This document shows positions 8,103 to 16,632 of a stretch of DNA of 43,610 bases, piece after piece. The stretch is from an uncultured Clostridia bacterium. Its GTDB lineage: Bacteria > Bacillota > Clostridia > Oscillospirales > Acutalibacteraceae. The DNA lies in the NCBI GenBank assembly GCA_944384855.1, contig CALWUY010000051.1, forward strand, positions 1-43,610. The letters run 5' to 3'. Each line of letters opens with the position of its first letter. The stretch's first letter is position 1. The translations under genes were made by a program, and so were the position numbers. Under the pieces are notes generated by a model. That model did not search any database. It was not told where the DNA came from and saw only the letters and a program-made list of their open reading frames with translations.

Positions 8103-9269
8103 ATGAATATGATAAGCGTCGGAATAATAGGTATAGGCAATATGGGATCTGCCCATTTAAACTGTATAGCAGGCGGGGAAATCTGTGGAATGAAGGTTAC
8201 TGCGGTCTGTGATATTGATGTTTTAAAGCTGAAGGCGGCAAAAGAAAAATATTCCGGCATAAGCACTTTTACAGATTACAGGGAACTTATAAAATCAGAT
8301 GTGGATGCGGTTATTATTGCGGTACCGCATCCTTTGCACGCAGATATTGCGGTTTGCGCCCTTAACAGCGGGAAGCATACCCTTTTGGAAAAACCGGCGG
8401 ATATTTCGGTTACGAAAGCCCGGATTTTAAATGAAACGGCTCGATACAGCAACGCGGTTTTCGGTATAATGTTCAATCAGAGAACTAACAATCTTTTTGC
8501 AAAAGCCCGAAAAATCGTAAAAGGCGGAGGAATAGGGAAGATAAACAGATCGGTTTGGATAATCACAAACTGGTACAGAACGCAGCATTATTATGATTCA
8601 GGAGACTGGAGAGCTACGTGGAAAGGCGAAGGCGGAGGAGTGCTAATCAATCAGGCACCGCATAATCTGGATATTTGGCAGTGGATCTGCGGAATGCCGG
8701 AAAACGTAACTGCATTTTGCAGCGTGGGAAAGTATCATAATATAGAGGTTGAAGATGATGCGGCAATATACGCCTGTTACAAGGACGGAGCTACAGGAGT
8801 CTTTATAACTTCCACAGGCGAATATCCCGGAACAAACCGTTTGGAAATTGACGGTACGGCGGGAAAAATAGTTATAGAAAACGGTATCTTAAAATACTGG
8901 AAACTGTCGGAAGACACAGAGGCGGTTTCAAGAGAATCGGCTGATAGTTTTGTGCAGATAGATTCAGAGTATTCCGAATTTTCAGCCCAACCCGAAACGG
9001 CGCATAAGGGTATTCTTCAGAATTTCACAAATGCTGTAATTTCCGGAGAAGAACTTATTGCCCCGGGAACTGACGGAATAAACGAACTGGAAATTTCAAA
9101 TGCGGCTTATTTATCTGAATGGTGCGGCAACAAAAAAATATCCCTGCCGGTTGACGGGGCAGAGTTTGATAAAATATTATTGCAGAAACAAAAAAACTCA
9201 AGTTTCAAAGCATCTGAAACTGAGCGCTCTGACGGCAGCTATAGCCGGCGCTGGGCAGTGCGTTGGTAA
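8103..9269 (+). CDS. Gfo/Idh/MocA-family NAD(P)-dependent dehydrogenase II (tandem paralog)
   Basis: 388 residues, aligned throughout with the preceding gene: GIGNMGSAHLNCI, VPHPLHADIAV, EKPADISVTKA, MFNQRTNNLFAKARKI, SGDWRATWKGEGGGVLINQ and APHNLDIWQWICGMP. Conserved blocks are nearly identical while the last ~40 residues diverge and end in a Ser/Arg-rich tail (SDGSYSRRWAVRW). The pattern is an old tandem duplication followed by specialisation, perhaps for the forward and reverse steps of a keto-sugar route. RBS GAGG lies about 10 bp upstream. It is the last gene of the operon; no clear terminator follows. Confidence 0.87.
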   Translation: MNMISVGIIGIGNMGSAHLNCIAGGEICGMKVTAVCDIDVLKLKAAKEKYSGISTFTDYRELIKSDVDAVIIAVPHPLHADIAVCALNSGKHTLLEKPADISVTKARILNETARYSNAVFGIMFNQRTNNLFAKARKIVKGGGIGKINRSVWIITNWYRTQHYYDSGDWRATWKGEGGGVLINQAPHNLDIWQWICGMPENVTAFCSVGKYHNIEVEDDAAIYACYKDGATGVFITSTGEYPGTNRLEIDGTAGKIVIENGILKYWKLSEDTEAVSRESADSFVQIDSEYSEFSAQPETAHKGILQNFTNAVISGEELIAPGTDGINELEISNAAYLSEWCGNKKISLPVDGAEFDKILLQKQKNSSFKASETERSDGSYSRRWAVRW

Positions 9270-9324
9270 ATAACCGTAATTTACCTTGTTCTATATTGTA
9301 TAATACTTTTAAATTCACAATTTA

Positions 9325-9353
9325 TTAACAAAATAGATTAAAGGTGGTATTAT
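9325..9353 (+). promoter_or_regulatory. Promoter of htpG
   Basis: TTAACA (9325-9330), 17-bp spacer, TATTAT (9348-9353), 44 bp before the htpG start. No CIRCE inverted repeat is visible nearby, so HrcA control is not indicated. Confidence 0.55.
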
Positions 9354-9397
9354 ACTATTAGTCAGTTAAAGTCAAATTTAGAATAAGGTGATATTGA

Positions 9398-11299
9398 ATG
9401 CGTACTAAACAGTTTAAATCAGAATCAAAAAAACTCATGGATATGATGATTAATTCCATATATACCCATAAAGAGATTTTTTTGAGAGAACTGATATCAA
9501 ATGCAAGCGATGCGCTGGACAAGCTGTATTTTAAGTCTCTTACGGATGATAATGTAGGGATAGCTCCGGATGAATTCGAAATCAGGATTGAAATCGATAA
9601 AGAAAACCGGATTTTGAGAGTCATAGATAACGGCTGCGGAATGACGGAAGAAGAGCTTGACAAAAACCTTGGGACAATTGCCAAATCCGGATCTTTCAAC
9701 TTTAAACAGGAAAACGGTAAAACGGATGATGTGGATATAATAGGCCAGTTCGGTGTGGGATTTTATTCAGCGTTTATGGTCAGCGACGATGTAACGGTTG
9801 AAAGCCGTGCATACGGAAGTAACGAAGCGTTTCGATGGAATTCAAAAGGGGCGGACGGGTATACCGTATCTGCCTGTGACAAACAGACTGTCGGTACGGT
9901 AGTAACGCTTAAAATCAAGCCTAACACAGATGATGAAAACTATGATGAGTTTTTAGATCAGTACAGGATAAGCGCTTTGGTAAAGAAGTATTCAGACTAT
10001 ATACGTCATCCTATAAAAATGGAATTTACCACAAAAGAGCCGGTCGAAACTAAGGAAGGTGAGAAACCGGAATACCGTGATGTTACAGAGCTTCGCACCC
10101 TGAACAGTATGATACCGATTTGGAAAAAGCCAAAGAATGAAATAACGAGTGAGGAATACAATAATTTTTATAAGGAAAAATTTTACGACTACAACGATCC
10201 GATAAGGGTTATTCATTATAAAACCGAAGGAAGCGCCACATATAATGCGCTGCTGTATATTCCTAAACAGCCGGCATTTGATTATTATACCAAAGAATTT
10301 GAAAAAGGTCTTCAGCTGTATTCCAAAGGCGTGCTTATAATGGACAAATGTGCTGATTTACTGCCGGATTATTTCAGCTTTGTCAAGGGTTTGGTTGACA
10401 GTGAGGATTTATCGCTGAATATTTCTCGAGAAACCTTACAGCATGACGGTCAGCTTAAACTGATTGCAAAAACCATTGAAAAGAAAATCAAGGGCGAACT
10501 TGAAAAAATGCTTAAGGATGACAGGGAAGCTTATGAGGAGTTTTTCAAGTCATTCGGTATTCAGCTTAAATTCGGAGTTTACAATGATTACGGTATGCAT
10601 AAGGATACGCTCAAGGATTTGCTGATTTTCCGTTCTTCCGATCAGAAGAAGTTGATTACGCTCAAAGAATATGTTGATGCAATGAAAGAGTCGCAGGAAA
10701 ATATTTATTATGCCAGCGGTGAAACCTACGAAAAAATAGAAATGCTCCCTCAGACAGACGCTGTTAAGGATAAGGGATATGATATACTGCTATTGACTGA
10801 AAATGTAGACGAGTTTGCCCTTATGATGCTGGGAGAGTATGACGGAAAGAAGTTTGTCAATATATGCGATGATAAGCTTCAGCTTGACAGTGAAGAAGAG
10901 AAGAAAACGCTTGAAAGTGAAAATGAAAACTCGAAAGAAATGCTGAATTTTATGAAGGAGAGTATCGGAGAAGATATTGCTTCCGTCCGTTTCACAAATA
11001 AGCTTAAAAAGCATCCGGTATGCCTGACAAGTGAGGGAGGAATTTCACTTGAAATGGAAAAAACCCTGAACTCTATGCCGGGTGCCGCAGACAATAAGGT
11101 CAAGGCTAAATTGGTGCTTGAAATAAACGCGCAGCATGATATAGCACAGAAGCTTAAAACATTATATGAACAAGATAAGGATACATTATCAAAATATGCG
11201 AAACTTCTGTACGGTGAGGCCTGCATTATAAGCGGCGCCGGTGTCAGTGATCCGATAGAGCACAGCAATCTGGTATGCGAACTTATGACAAAACAGTAA
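9398..11299 (+). CDS. htpG: Molecular chaperone HtpG (Hsp90)
   Basis: 633 residues, the full length of bacterial Hsp90. The N-terminal GHKL ATPase domain shows IYTHKEIFLRELISNASDALDKL (given in parts: catalytic Glu and Asn in ELISNASDA), VIDNGCGMT, IAKSGS and GQFGVGFYSAFMV; the middle domain has YIPKQPAFD and the catalytic-Arg loop LNISRETLQHD; the C-terminal dimerisation domain follows. It is a cytosolic ATP-dependent folding chaperone. RBS AAGGTGAT. It stands alone with its own promoter and terminator. Confidence 0.97.
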   Translation: MRTKQFKSESKKLMDMMINSIYTHKEIFLRELISNASDALDKLYFKSLTDDNVGIAPDEFEIRIEIDKENRILRVIDNGCGMTEEELDKNLGTIAKSGSFNFKQENGKTDDVDIIGQFGVGFYSAFMVSDDVTVESRAYGSNEAFRWNSKGADGYTVSACDKQTVGTVVTLKIKPNTDDENYDEFLDQYRISALVKKYSDYIRHPIKMEFTTKEPVETKEGEKPEYRDVTELRTLNSMIPIWKKPKNEITSEEYNNFYKEKFYDYNDPIRVIHYKTEGSATYNALLYIPKQPAFDYYTKEFEKGLQLYSKGVLIMDKCADLLPDYFSFVKGLVDSEDLSLNISRETLQHDGQLKLIAKTIEKKIKGELEKMLKDDREAYEEFFKSFGIQLKFGVYNDYGMHKDTLKDLLIFRSSDQKKLITLKEYVDAMKESQENIYYASGETYEKIEMLPQTDAVKDKGYDILLLTENVDEFALMMLGEYDGKKFVNICDDKLQLDSEEEKKTLESENENSKEMLNFMKESIGEDIASVRFTNKLKKHPVCLTSEGGISLEMEKTLNSMPGAADNKVKAKLVLEINAQHDIAQKLKTLYEQDKDTLSKYAKLLYGEACIISGAGVSDPIEHSNLVCELMTKQ

Positions 11300-11359
11300 T
11301 TTTAACAGGTTTTGGTGAAAATAATAATAAATCATGATTCTTGTTTATAAAAACATTTT

Positions 11360-11392
11360 ATCCCCTGTTCTTTTGAACAGGGGATATTTTAT
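11360..11392 (+). terminator. Terminator after htpG
   Basis: An 11-bp perfect stem, atcccctgttc / gaacaggggat, with TTTT loop and a following attttattt tract. Confidence 0.85.
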
Positions 11393-11431
11393 TTGAAGTC
11401 ATATAAAATAACAGAATTTGTTATTTTATAT

Positions 11432-12289
11432 TTAAGTTTCGATATTATTTTTTTTGAAAAAAGTATTGCGCCACTCTGCAGGGGAGAATCCGACAGTTTC
11501 CTTGAATTTAAGCGAAAAATAAGGATATGAGGAAAATCCGCTTTGCTGGGCGATGTCATTCAATGATAATGAAGAATTTGTCATGAGCTTTTGGGAATGT
11601 TCAATTCTTAGTGTAAGAATGAACTCTGTAGGGGTAAGATTGGTGATTTTTTGAAATTTTCTGCAAAAATAGGATTTGTTGTATGAAAATCGTTGCGCGA
11701 TTTGCTTGGTTGTAATAGACTTTGTGTAATTTTGATATATGTATTCCAGCACATTGTCAAACTTTGAATTTGCCGTTTGAAAGAAACTGTTTTTTTGTGA
11801 AAAGTTTTCAATCAGATATGAGAAAAAAATACAGGCATATCCTTTTTCCAAAATCGGCTGTGAAAGCAGTTTTTTCCCGCATACGTTATATAAATCATTA
11901 AAATAGGAAACCGCTTTACTGTCTGTAATAATATCGTTTATTATAACCGAATGATTAAGCAGGTTGTTGCGCAGTGATTGTTCGTATATCGTATCATCCA
12001 GTACGGTATTTATATCAAACGAAATTATTTTGCATCTGCAGTCGCAAATATTGCAGTCTGCCGAGTGGAGCACGTTGGCAGCCACAACAATCAGGGTGCC
12101 GGCTTCAGCCCGGACTATCTTAGTATTTAATGTTATAGTCAATGCTCCGCTGTCTATCAAAATAAACTCAAATTTTTCATGCCAGTTCGGTTTGATACAT
12201 TCGTTATTTTCAGTGAAAAAATACTCACTGGTATTAACAGAAAATTTTCTGTGAAGCAACCCTTCAACTTCTTTTTTTGAATAGTCCAA
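11432..12289 (-). CDS. AraC-family transcriptional regulator
   Basis: 285 residues: N-terminal cupin sensor (WHEKFEFILIDSGALTITLN, GTLIVVAANVLHSADC) and C-terminal double HTH (SITTKQIAQRFSYNKSYFCRKF; LSLNDIAQQSGFSSYPYFSLKFKE, in parts). Translation begins at TTG 12289, with GAGGTGAT 5 bp upstream; no better ATG exists in frame. A promoter candidate on the minus strand is TTGTCA (12349-12344), 18 bp, TATTAT (12325-12320). The gene diverges from a sugar ABC transporter binding-protein remnant, the usual partner of such regulators, so its regulated system appears to have been lost here. Confidence 0.82.
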   Translation of the reverse strand: MDYSKKEVEGLLHRKFSVNTSEYFFTENNECIKPNWHEKFEFILIDSGALTITLNTKIVRAEAGTLIVVAANVLHSADCNICDCRCKIISFDINTVLDDTIYEQSLRNNLLNHSVIINDIITDSKAVSYFNDLYNVCGKKLLSQPILEKGYACIFFSYLIENFSQKNSFFQTANSKFDNVLEYIYQNYTKSITTKQIAQRFSYNKSYFCRKFQKITNLTPTEFILTLRIEHSQKLMTNSSLSLNDIAQQSGFSSYPYFSLKFKETVGFSPAEWRNTFFKKNNIET

Positions 12290-12565
12290 ATAATCACCTC
12301 AAAATACTGATAAAAACATATAATAGCATATTGACGAAAAATATGACAAAATAACCGAAATTATTTAATTATTTGTATTATATAATAAAAATAACCAACA
12401 GTCAACTCTATTTATATATAATAATTAGACAAAAAAGTCAATTTATTATAATAAAAACAATATATTGTGTATTGAAAAAAATAATGAAATTAGTTATAAT
12501 AGACAAAACCATTATGCTTTTTAAATGGCATATAAATATTTTTTTCCAATTAGGAGGTCAAATTG

Positions 12566-13512
12566 ATGAAAAAAACATTTTTAAAACTGTTTGTTGCACT
12601 TATGGCTTTGGTAATACTGTGCACACAGTTGCCGCTTCCGGAAACTATATATTCTTTAACAAGAGGCTTATGAAAGAAGTAACCGGAGATGAGAATTACC
12701 CGTATAAGCTGATGGACCAGAACAAGTGGAACATAACGAACTGGAGAGACCTTAATAAAAAAGGAACCAAAGAGCTTGACGGTGACGGAAAACAGACCGA
12801 CAAGGATCAGTGGGGACTGATACAGATAGATATCGGAACAGCCGGATTTTCAGCTGTGCTGCAGGCGAACAGAGCGCTGATGATAACCAACAATAACGGA
12901 GTTCTTGAATACAACATGGAAGACGGTAAGTGTATACCTGCAATAAATTTGGGTGTAGATATATATTACAACGATAAAACGTGTGTTAATAAGAATAACG
13001 ATGACGCATATAAGCTGTTCACCTCAGGACACGGACTGTTCTTAGGCGGAGCTACTGCGGATGCAGTTTCAGAAGTATCGGATATGAAGGATGATTTCGG
13101 AGTGCTGCCGTTCCCGTTGGGAGACGGACAGAGTGAATATTCCGTATGTACAAACTGGAACTGTATGACATTCGGAATACCTGCATGCGTACCGGAAAAG
13201 GATGATAAGTTAAAGAATGCGGGAGCATTTTTACAGGCGTATATGGAAGTTGCTCAGGATGTAGTAGCAGCGCAGTTTGATGAGTATACGCTTCGTTACT
13301 GCAGAGATGAAGAGTCGAAGGAAAACCTAATGATCGGATACACCGCACAGGTAACGACACCTTCAGCGGCGGTAGCCGGAGATGAGGCAGTAAAAATGGG
13401 AACTTACCGCGTATGCTATGACACACCCGGAAAAGCTCCGGCGACAACAGTTGCAGCTAACAAAGGAATTTCTATTCAGGCTTTAAAAGATCTTAATGAT
13501 CAATTAAAATAA
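12566..13512 (+). pseudogene. ABC sugar-transporter substrate-binding protein, internally deleted and frameshifted
   Basis: An ATG at 12566 with AGGAGG upstream opens a typical secretion signal (MKKTFLKLFVALMALVILC) but its frame stops at 12673. In another frame, from about 12640 to 13512, runs the middle and C-terminal part of a family-1 extracellular solute-binding protein: NYIFFNKRLMKEV, DGDGKQTDKDQWGL, MKDDFGVLPFPLGDG, and a C-terminal ALKDLNDQLK. In intact proteins of this family the FFNK-type strand sits well over 100 residues after the signal peptide; here it follows directly, so most of the N-terminal lobe is missing. A continuous longer ORF from 12373 exists by chance and has no RBS or signal peptide. 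No permease genes follow. The hybrid cannot give a functional exported protein without frameshifting. Confidence 0.75.
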
Positions 13513-13548
13513 TTCTTAACTTTCATAAGTAAAGTTATTGGCTTTTTA

Positions 13549-13580
13549 CGGGTTAGTGTAAAAATTATTACACTAACCCG
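13549..13580. terminator. Terminator-like hairpin after the binding-protein remnant
   Basis: A 13-bp perfect stem, cgggttagtgtaa / ttacactaacccg, with a 6-nt loop, 36 bp after the pseudogene stop. It lacks a clean T-tract on either side, so it may act as an mRNA 3'-end stabiliser as well as a terminator. Confidence 0.6.
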
Positions 13581-13665
13581 AAATTATAACTTTATATTCT
13601 ATCAATTATAGAGTTTATACTGTTTTTGTTGATAAATTCTATAAATTATGTCGTTTAAAAATAGA

Positions 13666-13694
13666 TTTACAAAACTGTTAGAAAAATATATAAT
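13666..13694 (+). promoter_or_regulatory. Promoter of the HTH-kinase gene
   Basis: TTTACA (13666-13671), 17-bp spacer, TATAAT (13689-13694), followed closely by the RBS GAGGGAT and the ATG at 13712, giving a very short 5' leader. The short leader fits autoregulation by the HTH domain but no operator was identified. Confidence 0.6.
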
Positions 13695-13711
13695 TATTGT
13701 GAGGGATAATA

Positions 13712-14926
13712 ATGGATCCTAAAATTTTAGGCGGTATTATCGCACAGCTTCGCAAAAAATCCGGTTTTACACAGGCGGAACTTGCCGAAAAATTAAGTAT
13801 AAGCGATAAAACAGTCAGCCGTTGGGAAAACGGTCTCGGGTATCCTGAGATTACGCAGTTCCCGGCGCTGTCAAAAATATTTGGAGTGACGGTGGATTAT
13901 CTTATGACTGGAGAAAGAAAGGGTATAACTATTGCAGGCAATATCTTAACGGATATAGTTAAAAATGTAGATTGCTATCCTAATATCGGAATGCTTGCGA
14001 ATATCAGCGAAATTAAAAGAGGAGTCGGCGGATGCGCTCCTAATACATCAATAGATATTGCGAAAATTGACCGTAGCCTTCCGCTTTCGGTACTCGGCAA
14101 AATCGGTGATGATGAATATGGAAGATACGTTGTTTCTCAGATGAGTCAGCACGGTATTAACTGTGATATGATTACGGTATCCGCCGATAAGCCTACGAGC
14201 TTCAGTGATGTTATGAGTATGCCTTCGGGAGAACGCACATTTTTTCATGCAAGAGGCGCTAATGCGGAATTTTCACCGGATGATATTGATATCTCGGCAA
14301 TAAGTTCGCAAATTCTGCACATCGGATATATTTTACTTTTAGACTCTTTTGACAAGTCGGACGATGAATACGGGACAGTGATGGCTCGTTTCTTACATAA
14401 TGTGCAGCAGGCAGGTATCAAGACTTCGGTTGATGTTGTAAGCGACGCTACTGCTGATTATAAAGCTAAGATAATACCGGCGCTCAAATACTGCAATTAC
14501 ATAATTTTAAACGAGGTTGAAAGCAGTATGATTTCAGATCTTGCGCCATACGATGAAGAAGGCAATCTTCTCATTGATAATATCCGCAAAACAATGGAGC
14601 TTATGGCCGACTATGGTGTAAAGGATAAAATCGTGGTGCATTGTAAGCAGGCAGGTTTCTGTTATGATGTTGCCACAGGTAATTTTACTGTAGTTGCTTC
14701 ACTGAAAATTCCCGGCAATGAGATTAAGGGAAGTGTTGGTGCAGGCGATGCTTTTTGTGCCGGTACGCTTTATTCTATATACAACAATTTCACTGATGAA
14801 CATACATTGGAATTTGCTTCAGCTGCAGCGGCAAGTAATCTGTTTGCCGAAAACTCTACTGACGGTATGCTCACCAGAAAAGAAATTGAAAAATTAGAAG
14901 AAAAATACGGGAGGATAAAATTATGA
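13712..14926 (+). CDS. XRE-type HTH domain fused to PfkB-family carbohydrate kinase
   Basis: 404 residues in two clear parts. Residues ~6-62 are a Cro/C1 HTH (LRKKSGFTQAELAEKLSISDKTVSRWENG) with the usual LSKIFGVTVDYLM end. Residues ~75-400 are a ribokinase/PfkB kinase: GGCAPNTSIDIAKI substrate loop, GKIGDDEYGRYV, and the C-terminal signature GSVGAGDAFCAGTL with catalytic Asp346. The kinase is complete, so the protein may both phosphorylate a sugar and bind DNA in response to it. The stop codon overlaps the next gene's start (ATGA), which encodes a lyxose isomerase-like protein, suggesting the pair converts an aldose to a ketose and phosphorylates it. Substrate is inferred, not proven. Confidence 0.88.
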   Translation: MDPKILGGIIAQLRKKSGFTQAELAEKLSISDKTVSRWENGLGYPEITQFPALSKIFGVTVDYLMTGERKGITIAGNILTDIVKNVDCYPNIGMLANISEIKRGVGGCAPNTSIDIAKIDRSLPLSVLGKIGDDEYGRYVVSQMSQHGINCDMITVSADKPTSFSDVMSMPSGERTFFHARGANAEFSPDDIDISAISSQILHIGYILLLDSFDKSDDEYGTVMARFLHNVQQAGIKTSVDVVSDATADYKAKIIPALKYCNYIILNEVESSMISDLAPYDEEGNLLIDNIRKTMELMADYGVKDKIVVHCKQAGFCYDVATGNFTVVASLKIPGNEIKGSVGAGDAFCAGTLYSIYNNFTDEHTLEFASAAAASNLFAENSTDGMLTRKEIEKLEEKYGRIKL

Positions 14927-15459
14927 CAAGAAAAGAATATAATGCTCAGGTAGAAAAAGTATTGGCATATTATGATAAAGCTAATATTGTATTGTCTCCT
15001 GAGGAAAAAAGCAATGTAGAGGTTGCTGATTTCGGATTAAATAATATTGATGAAATAGGTTTACAGTTAGTGGTATATATTAATACTGACAGGGTTTGTG
15101 CAAAAGAAATGGTATTGCTTCCCGGACAGACCTGTCCCGAACATAAACATGTTGTCACTGCAGGTCAGCCCGGTAAGGAAGAGACCTTCCGCTGCCGCTA
15201 CGGAGAAGTATATCTATATGTTTCAGGCGAAAAAAATACTGATAATATGAAAGGTAAAATTCCGCCGTCAGATGTCACTGTATTTCATGAGATCGTGCTT
15301 CATCCCGGCGAGCAGTACACAATTATGCCTGAAACACTTCATTGGTTCCAGGGAGGACCCGAAGGTGCGGTAGTTTCTGAATTTTCTACCCACAGCACTG
15401 ACGAAACAGATGTTTTCACCGATAAAAACATTGTAAGAGAAGCAAAAATTGAGGATTAA
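14923..15459 (+). CDS. D-lyxose (mannose) ketol-isomerase-like cupin
   Basis: 178 residues, similar throughout to the D-lyxose isomerase family (YdaE type). The metal site of the cupin is visible: CPEHKHV (His74 and His76), the Glu at about 87 in the KEETFRCRYGEVYLY region, and ETLHWFQ (His140). Members interconvert D-lyxose/D-xylulose and often D-mannose/D-fructose. Translationally coupled to the upstream HTH-PfkB kinase by a 4-bp ATGA overlap, with GGGAGG as RBS inside the upstream gene. A xylulose or fructose kinase upstream would complete a two-step entry to central metabolism. Confidence 0.85.
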   Translation: MTRKEYNAQVEKVLAYYDKANIVLSPEEKSNVEVADFGLNNIDEIGLQLVVYINTDRVCAKEMVLLPGQTCPEHKHVVTAGQPGKEETFRCRYGEVYLYVSGEKNTDNMKGKIPPSDVTVFHEIVLHPGEQYTIMPETLHWFQGGPEGAVVSEFSTHSTDETDVFTDKNIVREAKIED

Positions 15460-15482
15460 TTCTTTTTATTATTTAATATTTC

Positions 15483-15516
15483 AGCCCGAAAGACAGTGTT
15501 TTCGGGCTTTTTTTTA
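15483..15516 (+). terminator. Terminator after the lyxose isomerase gene
   Basis: Stem agcccgaaa / tttcgggct (9 bp), 8-nt loop, followed by eight T residues: a textbook intrinsic terminator. Confidence 0.92.
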
Positions 15517-15620
15517 TTTGTTTTTAAGAAAGATGGTATAAATTGCGGTAGTTATTAAACATTTTAATATTTACTATATAAATTAAGCCTTATATTGTTG
15601 GTTTGTGTTATCAATATAGC

Positions 15621-15649
15621 TTGAAAATTTTGCGGTAAAATGATATATT
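15621..15649 (+). promoter_or_regulatory. Promoter of the ABC exporter operon
   Basis: TTGAAA (15621-15626), 17-bp spacer, TATATT (15644-15649), 68 bp before the first gene's ATG. Confidence 0.55.
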
Positions 15650-15717
15650 TATAATATTAATATACTGCCTCAATAAATCGGTGATTTTTGCGCGGCGGTT
15701 AATTTAAGGGGATAAAA

Positions 15718-16632
15718 ATGAGTAGTATTATTGAAATTAACAATCTAAATAAAAGTTTTGGTGATGTACAAGCCGTGAAAGACTTGAGTTTTCAGGTTCG
15801 TGAGGGGGAACTTTTTGCCTTTCTCGGTGTTAACGGCGCAGGAAAATCTACTACGATAAATATTATGTGCGGTCAGTTAAAGAAAGATAACGGAAGTGTT
15901 ATTATTGACGGAAGAGACCTTGATAAAAATCTCATTTCAATCAAAAGAGAGTTAGGTGTTGTATTTCAAAATTCTGTTCTTGATTCTGCACTGTCAGTTT
16001 ATGATAACCTACAAAGCCGGGCTGCTCTTTACGGAATTTTGGGACTTGAGTTTAAAAACCGCCTGTCACAGCTTGCTGTACTTCTCGGATTTGAGGATTT
16101 ACTCAAGCGTACCATCGGAAAACTCTCCGGCGGTCAGCGCAGAAGAATAGATGTTGCAAGAGCATTATTTCATCGACCGAAAATTCTTATACTTGACGAG
16201 CCCACAACAGGGCTTGACCCGCAAACCCGGCGGATTCTCTGGGATGTAATTTCCGATCTTCGCAAGAAGGAAAATATGACTGTATTTCTTACCACACATT
16301 ATATGGAAGAAGCGACGGATGCTGATTTTGTTGTTATTCTTGATAACGGAAAAATTGCCGCAGAAGGTACTCCTTTGGAACTTAAAAATAAATATACGGG
16401 GGATTATATTACGATATATGGCGTAAGCGAAGATAAAGTCAAAAAACTCGGTTATGAATATGAACATATCAGAGACGCGTTCCGATTATCTGTTCCTGAC
16501 ACAAAATCCGCTACCGGACTTATTGTAAACAATCCGGAGTTATTTAACGATTACGAAATCACAAAGGGTAAAATGGATGATGTTTTTCTTGCCGTGACAG
16601 GTAAAAAACTTGTTGGAGGTACAGAAAAATGA
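15718..16632 (+). CDS. ABC-2 exporter ATP-binding protein (DrrA-like)
   Basis: 304 residues. Walker A GVNGAGKST (about residues 39-47), Q-loop VVFQNSVLD, signature KLSGGQRRR, Walker B KILILDEPTTGLDP and switch His in LTTHYMEEA are all intact. The ~85 residues after the ATPase core are the accessory tail common in DrrA/NatA-type subunits. It pairs with the downstream permease, to which it is coupled by an ATGA overlap. Such two-gene ABC-2 systems export drugs, lipids or polysaccharides, or Na+; nothing visible defines the cargo. Confidence 0.93.
   Translation: MSSIIEINNLNKSFGDVQAVKDLSFQVREGELFAFLGVNGAGKSTTINIMCGQLKKDNGSVIIDGRDLDKNLISIKRELGVVFQNSVLDSALSVYDNLQSRAALYGILGLEFKNRLSQLAVLLGFEDLLKRTIGKLSGGQRRRIDVARALFHRPKILILDEPTTGLDPQTRRILWDVISDLRKKENMTVFLTTHYMEEATDADFVVILDNGKIAAEGTPLELKNKYTGDYITIYGVSEDKVKKLGYEYEHIRDAFRLSVPDTKSATGLIVNNPELFNDYEITKGKMDDVFLAVTGKKLVGGTEK

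Noticed and set aside
9358-9699. Minus-strand 113-codon ORF opposite the htpG start
   Set aside because: Shadow of htpG with Ser/Leu/Ile-rich composition.
12373-12640. Long N-terminal extension of the binding-protein frame
   Set aside because: It is AT-rich intergenic sequence without RBS, and passes out of frame through the true signal peptide starting at 12566.
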